This document shows, piece after piece, positions 15,832 through 24,932 of a DNA stretch of 64,000 nt (its first letter is position 1; every line of letters begins with the position of its first letter). The position numbers were made by a program, and so were the translations under genes. Location of the stretch: NCBI RefSeq assembly GCF_024347355.1, contig NZ_AP025465.1, forward strand, positions 1,240,001 to 1,304,000, in the 5' to 3' direction. Under the pieces are notes generated by a model. That model was not told where the DNA came from, searched no databases, and was given only the letters and a program-made list of their open reading frames with translations. This DNA comes from Vibrio chagasii (GTDB lineage Bacteria; Pseudomonadota; Gammaproteobacteria; Enterobacterales; Vibrionaceae).

Positions 15832-17181
15832 TTAAGAGGCCTGAGATACCTTTAGAACAAGAGAGGCTTTCAAGCCACCCATTGAGCTTTTGCTTAGCGT
15901 TAAGTTCCCGCGGTAACTGTGTGCCATTTCATTCACAATATTCAGGCCTAGACCGGTACCAGGAGTCGTTTCATCCAACCTTACGCCTCGTTTGGTCACC
16001 TGTTCGAGCTTTTCTTCAGGGATACCTTGTCCGTCGTCTTCAATAATCAATTCGACATTGCCATCGGTCAGTTCATTAGCGTGAACGCGAATAATACTGC
16101 CCGCCCACTTATAACTATTTTCGAGTAGGTTACCGACCATCTCATCTAGGTCAGTTTTTTCTACAGCGACCTCAAGTTCAGAGTCCAGCTCATTGATCAT
16201 AGTGACTTCATTGGCGGCATAAACTTTATCAAACGCCATCGAGATCGCTTCAACACGTTCACAAGGCGACGACTTCACCGAAAGGATGTTCATTGCACCT
16301 GCCATACGAGCACGACCAAGGTGGTAATCTATCTGGCTTTGGATCTGCTGAATGGGTTGCTGTAACAGTTTCTTCTCGTTGTCAGGCAGCATCTCTATTT
16401 CATTTTTCATCACCGACAGCGGCGTTTTTAATGCATGGGATAGGTTCCCCGCGTGGTTACGTGCGCGTTCCAGTAATTCTTGGTAATGAAAGAGTAGGGC
16501 ATTGAGGTCAGATACCAATGGAGAAACTTCTTTCGGGTAGTTATCGCTTAGCCCTTGCTGTTCACCCTTTCTCAGCATTACCAACTCACGCTGCATCTTA
16601 CTAAGAGGTAATAGAGACCAGCTCACTTGAATACCAATTAACATCAGAACGCCGACAAACAACAACATTAGGATCAACCATACTTGGCCTGTTAGTTCTG
16701 CCAGCGTCGACTCGAGTGGGTCTTCGTCAATACCAATGGTGATGGTAATTGGGTCGCTCAGTGAAGGCAGGTAGATATCTTGCTCAATGTAAATCAGCTT
16801 CTCTTTTTCAGGTCCCTTAACGGAAGTGTGAATAGGAGAGCGCTTGATGGTGAGGTCTTTGTCCCATAGAGAGCGAGAACGAATGATTTGACCTTGAGTC
16901 GAAGCACGCCAATAAATACCGCTGTAAGGTTGGTTAAACCTCGGGTCAGACAGGCGTTCTGCCATGATTAGGTTGCCATTGTCATTGGTCTCAATATTGG
17001 CGGTCAGTTCGTCCATGGTCAGGGCAAGTTGCTGCTTCATGTCGTCGACAAGGTAATCGTTCACCAGTTTTGGTATACCAACACCGGCCGCCAATATCAT
17101 CGCACCTAGCCAAAAAGCCGCAGCGAGAAGCAAGCGGCTTTTTAAACTGATGTTTTTAAGTGTTCGTTTCTTTAGATTCAT
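15832..17181 (-). CDS. carS: PhoQ-like sensor histidine kinase (CarS/VprB type)
   Basis: A 449-residue membrane sensor kinase. It has one helix near residues 17-38, a periplasmic domain of about 125 residues, a second helix near 167-188, then HAMP and HisKA regions. The phospho-acceptor is H249 in NLSHALKTPL. The ATPase boxes are visible: N-box NLLENSYKW, G1 DDGQGIPEE and G2 GTGLGLNI. The response regulator encoded upstream on the same strand is its likely partner. Gene order and the regulator's resemblance to Vibrio cholerae CarR (VprA) point to the CarS/VprB kinase, which controls lipid A glycine modification and polymyxin resistance. The symbol is from recollection of that family. Confidence 0.75.
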   Translation of the reverse strand: MNLKKRTLKNISLKSRLLLAAAFWLGAMILAAGVGIPKLVNDYLVDDMKQQLALTMDELTANIETNDNGNLIMAERLSDPRFNQPYSGIYWRASTQGQIIRSRSLWDKDLTIKRSPIHTSVKGPEKEKLIYIEQDIYLPSLSDPITITIGIDEDPLESTLAELTGQVWLILMLLFVGVLMLIGIQVSWSLLPLSKMQRELVMLRKGEQQGLSDNYPKEVSPLVSDLNALLFHYQELLERARNHAGNLSHALKTPLSVMKNEIEMLPDNEKKLLQQPIQQIQSQIDYHLGRARMAGAMNILSVKSSPCERVEAISMAFDKVYAANEVTMINELDSELEVAVEKTDLDEMVGNLLENSYKWAGSIIRVHANELTDGNVELIIEDDGQGIPEEKLEQVTKRGVRLDETTPGTGLGLNIVNEMAHSYRGNLTLSKSSMGGLKASLVLKVSQAS

Positions 17182-17219
17182 GCATTTCCAGCCTGCCTTT
17201 GCTCATCGTTATCGACTTG

Positions 17220-17250
17220 TATTTCGATGATCAGCTATTTCGATGATCAG
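17220..17250. repeat. Tandem 15-base direct repeat between regulator and kinase genes
   Basis: TATTTCGATGATCAG occurs at 17220-17234 and again at 17236-17250. It lies in the 150-base gap between the regulator stop and the kinase start. Each copy contains TGATCA. It could be a binding site for a kinase-specific promoter or a small local duplication. Confidence 0.7.
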
Positions 17251-17331
17251 TACAGGCTGTCCACTTAGTGGGGGAGTGTGCTTGATTTCTCTTAGTTTAA
17301 TTGATGTTTGTTGTTCTAATTAAATAGAGAC

Positions 17332-17991
17332 TTATTCAGCATTCAGTTGGTAGCCAAGGCCACGCACGGTTTTGATGATCTTAGGTGCGATTTTCTTACG
17401 AATACGACCAATAAATACCTCAACCGTGTTTGAATCGCGGTCGAAGTCTTGTTTGTAGATATGCTCAACCAGTTCGGTGCGTGAGATAACCTTATTTTGG
17501 TTATGCATGAAATACGCGACAACCTTATATTCTAGTGCCGTTAGGCTGACTGCTTGGCCCTGCCACAACACTTTTGAACTGCGGGTGTCCAAGCTTAAAT
17601 CACCAATTTGAAGAACTGGTGCAGCGCTGCCCGACGCACGGCGAAGTTGTGCGCGGATACGGGCAATCAGCTCAACCATTTCGAATGGCTTAGTGAGGTA
17701 ATCGTCGGCGCCAGCGTTCAAGCCTTCAACGCGTTGAGTTAATGTGTCTCGTGCACTCAAGATAATCACTGGCGTATTGATGTTCTCGTCTCGAATGCCT
17801 TTTAAAACGGTTAGGCCATCAAGCTTAGGTAGACCTAGATCGAGAACAATCGCATCCCACTCTTCTGATGTCGCGCGATAAAGAGCGTCGATACCATCTT
17901 GGGAGAGTTCTGGAACCCAGTCGGCTCCCTCAAGTGTTTCAATAATCTGTTGGCCCAAACGAGGTTCGTCTTCAACGACTAAAATTTTCAT
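17332..17991 (-). CDS. carR: OmpR-family response regulator (CarR/VprA type)
   Basis: A 219-residue DNA-binding response regulator. In the receiver the acidic pair is in VVEDEP, the phospho-acceptor is D51 (VLDLGLPKLDG) and the conserved lysine is K101 (LTKPFE). A winged-helix OmpR DNA-binding domain follows from about residue 125, ending IIKTVRGLGYQL. It closely resembles PhoP/PmrA-like regulators and the Vibrio CarR (VprA) protein, which switches on lipid A glycinylation genes. The PepSY gene lies 61 bases upstream on the same strand and the kinase 150 bases downstream. Confidence 0.8.
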   Translation of the reverse strand: MKILVVEDEPRLGQQIIETLEGADWVPELSQDGIDALYRATSEEWDAIVLDLGLPKLDGLTVLKGIRDENINTPVIILSARDTLTQRVEGLNAGADDYLTKPFEMVELIARIRAQLRRASGSAAPVLQIGDLSLDTRSSKVLWQGQAVSLTALEYKVVAYFMHNQNKVISRTELVEHIYKQDFDRDSNTVEVFIGRIRKKIAPKIIKTVRGLGYQLNAE

Positions 17992-18052
17992 AATTGTTCT
18001 TCTTAATTCTTGTAATGACTGTTCGTCGTACTTAACTATTCGTCGCGCTTAA

Positions 18053-18451
18053 TTAGTCGCCGTGTTTAATTGCGTTTTTAAAGTTGCGGCCTTCAATCTT
18101 TAGCATGTCCAGCGTTTCGGCGTTGTATTCAACTTTTATGATGTTGTTTTGGTAATTAATTTTTAACTCATACACCCAAATATCATCATCTTCTTCTAGT
18201 TCGACTTTAATGATTCGGCCATGAAGGTCGTTTTCTACCGCTGCATACATCTCAGAGAAAGGGCGAATATAACCTTCTCGAACCGCTTCGTAGACCTCGT
18301 CTTGGTCTTCTTCAAATTCAATGCGGGTTCCTGCTTTATGAACGTCTTGCACTAATTCATGACCATTATGATGCGAGTCAGCCCATGCGCCAGCAGAAAC
18401 AAATAAGCCTAAGCTTATACAAAACAAAGAAATCATAGCTTTACTAAACAT
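18053..18451 (-). CDS. Periplasmic PepSY-domain protein
   Basis: A 132-residue exported protein. It has a signal peptide with a clear h-region and an AWA-D type cleavage site around residue 24, then a stretch rich in Glu and Asp. The C-terminal half (IIKVELEEDDDIWVYELKINYQNN and what follows) has the strand-helix pattern of PepSY domains, which occur in protease inhibitors and in sensors of envelope state. It is first in the gene order PepSY-regulator-kinase on one strand, so it may modulate the kinase from the periplasm or be part of its regulon. This role is inference. Confidence 0.75.
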   Translation of the reverse strand: MFSKAMISLFCISLGLFVSAGAWADSHHNGHELVQDVHKAGTRIEFEEDQDEVYEAVREGYIRPFSEMYAAVENDLHGRIIKVELEEDDDIWVYELKINYQNNIIKVEYNAETLDMLKIEGRNFKNAIKHGD

Positions 18452-18621
18452 AGCGAATCCTAGAGAAGGTTGATAGCGTTCAGTATAAAAAAGTAATTCT
18501 GAACAGAAAGTGAACCTGATTAATAATGAGAAATTGATACCTAAAAATTTGACGATGAGAGCGCCTACACATCACGGAGACTAACCATCAAGTGTTAAGA
18601 ACGTAAGACTTATCTTTAACC

Positions 18622-20364
18622 TCAACGTTGCTGTAGCTCATCTTCGAATATCTTGTCTCTCATTTTCCAAAAGCGACCAACCTTACGTGCAATCACAAAT
18701 TGTGGTGGGCGGAATCTATGCTGGTGAGCAACCACTTTTGACGGTGACGTTTCCTCAAAAGGTCTGTGTCTATCTGCAAGGTGAGGGCGAACAAACTGGT
18801 CTTTAAAGTTCTGCTTTTGCTTCTTGGTGGTCAGTGACCAAAACTCATGGACTTGCGCTTGGTTTTCACCGCGGTAGGTGACTTTAAGTTGCGATTTGCC
18901 TTTGTCGTCCTTCAGAACATTAAGGTCCATCTCTAAACACTCAAACACCAAAGCATCTTTTAGGTTAAGTGCCTCTTTGAGCTTTTTGTCTGGGTCTACC
19001 AAGGTAGCGTCACATTCATGGCAAATACGCGCTGCAATGTCATTGTCGGCGCCGCACTCTCCACAGTATTTGGCGCGGAAGCGGTAGTTGCAATGCTCAC
19101 GTTCACCTGTGTCCTCATCTGTGAAGTATCCTTGGCATTTACGGCCAAAGTGTTCAAGCAAGAAACCGTTGCTGTCGAGCTTACCCCAGAAATTGTTATT
19201 GAAGCCGCAAGCCGGGCAGGGGATGGTGATGATTTCACTGTCTGAATCTGGTTTAGGGTCTCCGACTTCTGGTTGGTAAAGGTCATAGCTGTTACCCGCG
19301 TAATCGAGAACCAAACACTCTTTTTTGCCCGGAGATAAACGTAAGCCACGGCCAACGATTTGTTGGTATAAGCTGATGGATTCTGTCGGGCGAAGAATCG
19401 CAATTAAATCCACATGAGGGGCGTCAAACCCGGTGGTTAAAACCGACACGTTGACCAAGAATTTGATTTTTCGTTCTTTGAAATCGTTGATGATTTGGTC
19501 ACGCTCGAGTGTTGGCGTGTCACCAATGACAATCGCGGCTTCACCTTCAGGTAGTAAGCCTAGGATCTCTTGAGCGTGTCGAACGGTGGCTGCAAACACC
19601 ATGATGCCCAGTTTGTCTTGGGCGAGGTGAATGATCTGATCGACAATCTGTGGTGTCGCTCGTTTTGATTGTTCGATAACCATATCAAGTTCGGCTTCTT
19701 TGTATCGACCCGTGCTCGCGGGTTTTAATTGTGAGAAGTCATAACTCAATACTGGCGCATCTATCATGCGAGCTGGTGTTAAGAAGCCTTCGTCGAGCAG
19801 GTAGCGAATCGGTAACTCAAAGATACAGTCTCTAAAGAATCTTGGTTCTTCCGAGCGCACTTGCCCACGAGTATGGTATTGGTAAATCCACCCCATGCCT
19901 AAGCGATAAGGGGTTGCCGTTAAGCCAAGTACCTTGATGCCCGAGTTGTTTTCACGCAAGTGAGTGATCACTTTCTGATAGCTACTGTTCTTTTCATCGG
20001 GTACTCGGTGGCATTCATCGATAACCAAAAGTGAAAATTGGTTAGAGAATGAATCGAGGTTGCGTACCACTGATTGAACCGACGCGAATACCACTTGTTG
20101 GTCGGTCTCTTTACGGCCTAAACCAGCGGAGAAAATAGAGCCTTTTAACCCATAACCTTCATACTTTTCATGGTTTTGTTCAACCAGCTCTTTCACGTGA
20201 GCCAGTACCAATACACGCCCTTTGGCAAGCCTTGCCAGCTCAGCAATGACCAAACTTTTCCCAGCCCCTGTTGGTAGCACGAGAACAGCCGGTGTTTGGT
20301 GTTTTCTGAAGTAGTGAATGACTGATTTTACTGAGTCTGCTTGGTATGGGCGGAGTGTATACAT
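18622..20364 (-). CDS. radD: RadD-type superfamily 2 helicase
   Basis: A 580-residue SF2 helicase matching Escherichia coli RadD (YejH), which takes part in DNA crosslink and double-strand-break repair with RecA. It shows the opening YTLRPYQADSV, Walker A PTGAGKS, Walker B DECH, motif III TATPYRLG and motif VI QQIVGRGLRLS. A Cys-rich zinc-binding region (CPACGFNN ... CGECGADN ... CHECDATLV) then lies near residues 390-460. The ATG at 20364 gives the same N-terminus as E. coli RadD; a longer frame would add 15 unlikely residues. It is divergent from rsuA. Confidence 0.9.
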   Translation of the reverse strand: MYTLRPYQADSVKSVIHYFRKHQTPAVLVLPTGAGKSLVIAELARLAKGRVLVLAHVKELVEQNHEKYEGYGLKGSIFSAGLGRKETDQQVVFASVQSVVRNLDSFSNQFSLLVIDECHRVPDEKNSSYQKVITHLRENNSGIKVLGLTATPYRLGMGWIYQYHTRGQVRSEEPRFFRDCIFELPIRYLLDEGFLTPARMIDAPVLSYDFSQLKPASTGRYKEAELDMVIEQSKRATPQIVDQIIHLAQDKLGIMVFAATVRHAQEILGLLPEGEAAIVIGDTPTLERDQIINDFKERKIKFLVNVSVLTTGFDAPHVDLIAILRPTESISLYQQIVGRGLRLSPGKKECLVLDYAGNSYDLYQPEVGDPKPDSDSEIITIPCPACGFNNNFWGKLDSNGFLLEHFGRKCQGYFTDEDTGEREHCNYRFRAKYCGECGADNDIAARICHECDATLVDPDKKLKEALNLKDALVFECLEMDLNVLKDDKGKSQLKVTYRGENQAQVHEFWSLTTKKQKQNFKDQFVRPHLADRHRPFEETSPSKVVAHQHRFRPPQFVIARKVGRFWKMRDKIFEDELQQR

Positions 20365-20461
20365 ATCGCGTCTTGTAAAATGGAGAACAAATAGTGTGAA
20401 ATAGCTCAACTAATTGAGCAAAGGTGACTATAATAACCGACTTAGATTAGTTGAGGTATTC

Positions 20462-21157
20462 ATGCGTTTAGATAAATTTCTGTGCGATGCACTAGGCATT
20501 ACTCGAAAAGAAGCAACACACTTATTAAAAACAAAGACTGTGACAGTGAATGATGTCATGCAAAAAAGCGGTTCAGTTAAAGTAACTGAGCAGTGTGTAG
20601 TGGAGTGGCAAGGTAATGAACTGAATGTTCATGGCCCACGTTACATCATGTTGTACAAGCCGGAAGGGTTTGTTTGTTCGCATGAAGATGGCTCAAATCG
20701 CACCGCATTTGAATTGCTTGATGAAATCAAAATGGACAAGCTGCACTTTGCAGGGCGTCTAGATGTTGATACTACAGGTCTTGTTCTGATTACGGATGAC
20801 GGTAAATGGTCTCACCGTATTACCGCACCAAAACACAAGTGTGAAAAGATGTACCGTGTGTGGTTGGTTGATCCAGTAGAACCAGACTACGTTGAAAAAT
20901 TCAAAGAGGGCATCCAGCTGAAAAGCGAAGATGGCCTAACACTTCCTGCACACCTTGAAGTGCGTGCCGAGCGTGAAGTGCTATTAACGATTCACGAAGG
21001 CAAATACCACCAAGTAAAACGCATGTTTGCTGCTCTTGGTAACAAGGTAGAAGCACTACACCGTGAACGCATTGGTGAAATCGAGATGGACGAATCTCTT
21101 GAGCTAGGTGAGTACCGTTACCTAACGCAAGAAGAAGTTGATTCTATCTGGAAGTAA
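20462..21157 (+). CDS. rsuA: 16S rRNA pseudouridine-516 synthase
   Basis: A 231-residue pseudouridine synthase, the same length as E. coli RsuA. An N-terminal S4 RNA-binding domain (MRLDKFLCDALGITRKEATHLL) is followed by the catalytic domain, with GRLDVDTTGLVLITDDG carrying the catalytic Asp near residue 102. The C-terminal GKYHQVKRMFAALGN is also typical of the family. The ATG at 20462 is chosen because GAGG lies 8 bases upstream and the S4 domain begins right at the start. It modifies U516 in 16S rRNA. Confidence 0.93.
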   Translation: MRLDKFLCDALGITRKEATHLLKTKTVTVNDVMQKSGSVKVTEQCVVEWQGNELNVHGPRYIMLYKPEGFVCSHEDGSNRTAFELLDEIKMDKLHFAGRLDVDTTGLVLITDDGKWSHRITAPKHKCEKMYRVWLVDPVEPDYVEKFKEGIQLKSEDGLTLPAHLEVRAEREVLLTIHEGKYHQVKRMFAALGNKVEALHRERIGEIEMDESLELGEYRYLTQEEVDSIWK

Positions 21158-21311
21158 CCCTTAGCTATTAATTTATAGCGCTCTCGTTGCAAAGCCGACC
21201 AAGGATGGCGTCGGCTGATGATGTTGACTGGTACTAGGAAAGTCTCAGCCAATCTTTTGACTTGCGTGTTCACGCCGGTCCTAGTTTTATCAGTTAAACA
21301 TTCGGAGAACC

Positions 21312-22529
21312 ATGCAGACATCTACCCCACAGAGCCCAAGCTCTCAACCAGAAACCCCTCAATTAGGCTTAGTGCTATTTTTGATTCTCGGTGCGATTGG
21401 TGCGTTGACGCCGCTCGCGATCGATATGTACTTGCCTGCGATGCCGACCATTGCCAAAGATCTTGGTGTAACGGCGGGCGAAGTACAGATAACGCTAACC
21501 GCTTATACCGCAGGTTTTGCGTTGGGGCAGTTATTGCATGGCCCATTAGCTGATAGCTATGGACGCAAGCCAGTACTCTTGATTGGTGTGTTCTTGTTTG
21601 CGATTGCTTCTGTGGTGAGTGCGACAACCCATGGCATTGAAGCGCTGACTTACGTTCGTGCTGCACAAGGTTTTGCAGGCGCAGCGGCAGCTGTAATCAT
21701 CCAAGCAGTTGTACGTGACATGTTTGATCGTGAAGATTTTGCGAGAACCATGTCTTTCGTAACCTTGGTTATGACGGTTGCGCCACTTATCGCACCAATG
21801 ATTGGTGGTTACTTGGCATTGTGGTTTGGTTGGCGCTCAATTTTTTGGGTACTGGCTATCTTTGCTGTGATCGTCATTCTAGCGGTATCGATGAAGATCC
21901 CTGAGACGCTACCGGTAGAAAATCGACAGCCACTGCGTTTCAAAACGACGATTCGTAACTACGCTCGTTTATGTAAGAACCCAACGGCAATGGGGCTGAT
22001 TTTTTCGGGTGCATTTTCTTTCTCGGGAATGTTCGCGTTCTTAACCGCTGGTTCGTTTGTTTACATCGACATCTACGGTGTTCGTCCAGACCTATTTGGT
22101 TACCTGTTTGGCTTAAACATCGTTGCAATGATCTTGATGACGAGCATTAATGGCCGAATCGTGAAGAAAGTCGGTTCTCACGCGATGCTTCGAGTGGGTT
22201 TAACCATTCAGCTGTTCGCAGGTTTGGGGTTGTTGGTCGGCTGGTCATTAGATATCGGCCTGTGGGGCATTGTGCCATTCGTGATGCTGTTTATCGGCAC
22301 ACTGTCTACCATTGGTAGTAACTCAATGGCGCTCCTACTTAGTGGATACCCGAATATGGCTGGTACTGCATCATCACTCGCGGGCACATTAAGATTTGGT
22401 ACTGGTTCTGTGGTTGGGGCAATCGTCGCAATGCTACCAAGTGATACTGCAGGACCAATGGCTATGGTGATGGCAGCATGTGCAATACTGTCAGCATTAC
22501 TATATTGGACATTAGGAAAGAAGGCATAA
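21312..22529 (+). CDS. Bcr/CflA-family drug efflux transporter (MFS)
   Basis: A 405-residue MFS exporter with 12 membrane helices. The DMYLPAMPTIAKDL stretch after helix 1 and the loop motif GPLADSYGRKPVLL identify the Bcr/CflA group, which pumps drugs such as bicyclomycin, chloramphenicol and sulfonamides out with proton exchange. CGGAGAACC precedes the ATG. The stop overlaps the next start (TAATG), so it is translationally coupled to the DUF2913 gene. Substrate range is not visible from sequence. Confidence 0.88.
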   Translation: MQTSTPQSPSSQPETPQLGLVLFLILGAIGALTPLAIDMYLPAMPTIAKDLGVTAGEVQITLTAYTAGFALGQLLHGPLADSYGRKPVLLIGVFLFAIASVVSATTHGIEALTYVRAAQGFAGAAAAVIIQAVVRDMFDREDFARTMSFVTLVMTVAPLIAPMIGGYLALWFGWRSIFWVLAIFAVIVILAVSMKIPETLPVENRQPLRFKTTIRNYARLCKNPTAMGLIFSGAFSFSGMFAFLTAGSFVYIDIYGVRPDLFGYLFGLNIVAMILMTSINGRIVKKVGSHAMLRVGLTIQLFAGLGLLVGWSLDIGLWGIVPFVMLFIGTLSTIGSNSMALLLSGYPNMAGTASSLAGTLRFGTGSVVGAIVAMLPSDTAGPMAMVMAACAILSALLYWTLGKKA

Positions 22530-23188
22530 TGTCAAAATACTATATTGAAATTCAGAAGCTTGTGAACACCGCACTTGGTGAACTTTACGCATTACACAAG
22601 TCAGGCAAAGCGATTGACGCTCCTATCGCGAACAACTTATATCTTGTTCGCTGGGTAACTAAGGCAATCAAAGCACAAGCGTATGATCGTGTTGTTGTGC
22701 CTGATTTGGTTCGCTGGCAAAAGCAGGGCCGTTCAAAGGGTAACAACTCTGATTTAACTTTTACGTTTAAGCGAATCTCAGCGTTTTACGCTCAGTTCTT
22801 CCCAGAAGGTGAAGAGCCTAAATCACTGAAAGACAGTGACGTTGAAGCCTTTATGGACAAGATGTATGAGATGGGTTGGAGCGTATCGAGTGAAGATGAA
22901 CTAACCACAGGTGACAAAATTCAGTTCTTTACTGATGGTGAGCACTCATTCGCGCTATGTGGTAAGCAGTGTGATGACTCTTTCGACGGTGAGCTTATGG
23001 TTAAGCCGATGAACTGGTTTGTGCGTGGTAACCACGCTGAGTTTATCCAAGCGGCAATGGAAGCGGGCTTCATGCTTCATAAAGTGACTGACTATAAGTC
23101 TGCCGTGAAGTACCACGGTGAATACATTGTATACCCTGCTAACCAAGGCAACCAATTGGCTGAGATCCCAATTAGTTTTGTTGGTTAA
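22529..23188 (+). CDS. DUF2913-family protein
   Basis: A 219-residue soluble protein which I recognise as the DUF2913 type seen in vibrios; function unknown. It is helical in its first half (IQKLVNTALGELYALHKSGK), with a WQKQGRSKGNNSDLTFTFKR basic stretch, and mixed alpha/beta after that. The ATG at 22529 follows AGGAAAGAAGG and overlaps the stop of the Bcr gene by one base. It has no signal peptide or membrane helix. Its coupling to a pump gene does not by itself tell its role. Confidence 0.7.
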   Translation: MSKYYIEIQKLVNTALGELYALHKSGKAIDAPIANNLYLVRWVTKAIKAQAYDRVVVPDLVRWQKQGRSKGNNSDLTFTFKRISAFYAQFFPEGEEPKSLKDSDVEAFMDKMYEMGWSVSSEDELTTGDKIQFFTDGEHSFALCGKQCDDSFDGELMVKPMNWFVRGNHAEFIQAAMEAGFMLHKVTDYKSAVKYHGEYIVYPANQGNQLAEIPISFVG

Positions 23189-23194
23189 TGGGTA

Positions 23195-23226
23195 GATACG
23201 AGATGCGAGATTAGAGATACGAAGAG
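23195..23226 (+). repeat. Dispersed repeat unit (GAGATACGAGATGCGA type)
   Basis: The sequence AGATACGAGATGCGAGATT followed by AGAGATACGAAGAGCGG resembles the units at 23290-23412 (opposite strand) and 44930-44990 (same strand). It runs into the terminator stem at 23223. Confidence 0.6.
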
Positions 23227-23247
23227 CGGAATTATCCGCTCTTTTTG
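23223..23247 (+). terminator. Intrinsic terminator after the DUF2913 gene
   Basis: AGAGCGGA and TCCGCTCT form an 8-base-pair stem with a 4-base loop and TTTTTG after it, 35 bases past the DUF2913 stop. The left arm is part of a short Vibrio repeat (GAGATACGAAGAGCGG). Confidence 0.8.
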
Positions 23248-23289
23248 TTTGCTTGTCATAGCGCCAGTCGCCACTAGAATCCCCCATTT

Positions 23290-23412
23290 GCTTTTAGTCT
23301 TTGCATCCCGTTACTCGAATCGCGCATCTGCTTTTAATCTTTTCGCATCTCGTTACCCGCATCCCGCATCCGCTTTTAATCTTTTCGCATCTCGTTACTC
23401 GAATCCCTCATC
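23290..23412 (-). repeat. Tandem 42-base repeat array, same dispersed family
   Basis: About three imperfect units with a 42-base period. On the minus strand each reads roughly AACGAGATGCGAAAAGATTAAAAGC followed by GGATGCGGGATGCGGGT or a close variant. The array overlaps the last 12-13 codons of the minus-strand SDR-DUF2867 gene, so the repeat supplies that protein's C-terminus. The same AAAAGATTAAGAGCGGATTCGGGATGCGAG core recurs at 44938-44970. Confidence 0.75.
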
Positions 23413-24836
23413 TGCTCTTGTGCCTGATTATCTATCGCTTTTACCATGCCTTTAAAAATAAACAGATGAGCAGGCATCATTGCGAACCAATACAGTAATC
23501 CTAGGAAGCCTTTAGGGTGCCACCAAGCGGTGATGTTTAATTCACGTGTGTCTCCGTTATCAGAAACCGTGATTTCCAGTCGCCCTAAGCCCGGACCTTT
23601 CATCCCGAATAGCAGCGATAGGAATTGGTTCTCTTCACAGCGAATCACTTTCCAAGAGTCAATTTTGTCGCCCACTTTTAGAGTTGGCCCTTCTGGCATT
23701 TGTCGCACGGGCACTCCGCCACCAAAGAGAAGATCTAACCACTCCCTTGTGCGCCATAAAGCGTTAGCGAAGAAGTAACCCTGTTTAGGGCTTCCAATCT
23801 GTTGCGCTACGTGCCAAAGCGATTCTAGCGAGGCAGTCGACGTGATACTTGCACCTGTCTTCTTTGGGTAGTAACCGTATCCCGCTTGCCAGCGTTTAAA
23901 GGCGGTTTTATCAAAGCCCCACACATTACTTTTTACGAAGTTACCCTCAGCATGAATCGCTTGTTCAACCATGCTCTCGAACGACGCGAGCTTTTGCGGA
24001 TATTTTTCTTGGATGGTAGTCGAGTTAGCTATGAAATCATGCTTTAAACCTGCGAGTAATGCTCTACCTATGTTGGAAGGGACAGAGGTCACCACGCCAA
24101 GCCAATAAGAGGCGATCTTAGGTGTAAGTAGGGAAGTCGCCCACAACCGAAGTGGACGATCGGCAGTTTTGGCGATATGCGCGAATTGATTGCGATAAGA
24201 GACGATACCTGGACCACCAACCTCAAAGGTCTGATTGTCGCTTGGGGTATCTTGCGCGAGCTTTAACAAGTAGTGATTGAGGTTTTTCAATGCGATAGGG
24301 TTGGCTTTCGAATCGACCCATTTCGGCGCAATCATGATTGGTAGGTTGTAAACGAAATCTCGCATTATCTCAAAGGCCGCTGAACCTGGGCCGATGATGA
24401 CGCCAGCTCGAAGTTCAGTAACGGGAACCGATCCTTTGCGAAGGAGCTCACCGGTTTTCTTTCTCGCTTTAAGGTGTTCAGAATCGCCAGTTTGAGGCTG
24501 AAGTGAACTTAAGTAGATGATGTGTTGGTTTTTAGGACCAAGTGCGGAGACAAAGTTACGGGCCAGGCTTAACTCGTAGTCAATGAAATCATGACCTTCC
24601 GCCATACCATGGACAAGGAAGAAGATTAGGTCAAAATCAGGGACTAAAGCTTGTGTTGCCGCTTGGTCAGCCAGATCGAGAAATTCGAGTGATAAATTCT
24701 CATGAGGCTCGGTTCGCGCTTTTAAGAAGTCGATGTGCCTTGCTGCAGCGGTTACTTGATAACCTTGTTCTAGCAGCAGAGGAAGCAGCTGTGAACCAAC
24801 ATATCCAGAAGCGCCTAAAACCAGTACTTTCTTCAT
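23376..24836 (-). CDS. SDR-type NAD(P)-binding protein with DUF2867 domain
   Basis: A 486-residue protein. Residues 1 to about 230 form an atypical short-chain dehydrogenase (NmrA-like) Rossmann domain with the nucleotide motif VLGASGYVGSQLLP at the N-terminus and IIYLSSLQPQ. The rest (about 310-470) matches the DUF2867 type, with DSWKVIRCEENQFLSLLFGMKGPGLGRLE and the WWHPKGFLGLLYWFAMMPAH ending. The reaction is unknown. The last codons lie in a tandem repeat array, so the C-terminus may be an evolutionary by-product. It is divergent from the MATE gene. Confidence 0.8.
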   Translation of the reverse strand: MKKVLVLGASGYVGSQLLPLLLEQGYQVTAAARHIDFLKARTEPHENLSLEFLDLADQAATQALVPDFDLIFFLVHGMAEGHDFIDYELSLARNFVSALGPKNQHIIYLSSLQPQTGDSEHLKARKKTGELLRKGSVPVTELRAGVIIGPGSAAFEIMRDFVYNLPIMIAPKWVDSKANPIALKNLNHYLLKLAQDTPSDNQTFEVGGPGIVSYRNQFAHIAKTADRPLRLWATSLLTPKIASYWLGVVTSVPSNIGRALLAGLKHDFIANSTTIQEKYPQKLASFESMVEQAIHAEGNFVKSNVWGFDKTAFKRWQAGYGYYPKKTGASITSTASLESLWHVAQQIGSPKQGYFFANALWRTREWLDLLFGGGVPVRQMPEGPTLKVGDKIDSWKVIRCEENQFLSLLFGMKGPGLGRLEITVSDNGDTRELNITAWWHPKGFLGLLYWFAMMPAHLFIFKGMVKAIDNQAQEQMRDSSNEMRKD

Positions 24837-24932
24837 CGTTACTCCATTTATATCTGTGGTTAAAAACCGAACATTGATATAATAGCGTGATATTTATCTA
24901 TATTCATCAACACGTTCCGTTCAGGTGTGCCT

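Noticed and set aside
21193..21216. Terminator after rsuA (AGCCGAC/GTCGGCT stem)
   Set aside because: The stem is real but no T-run follows, so I do not call it a terminator.
23290..23412. CRISPR-like array
   Set aside because: The repeats are directly adjacent with a 42-base period and no unique spacers, and there are no cas genes. It is a simple tandem repeat.
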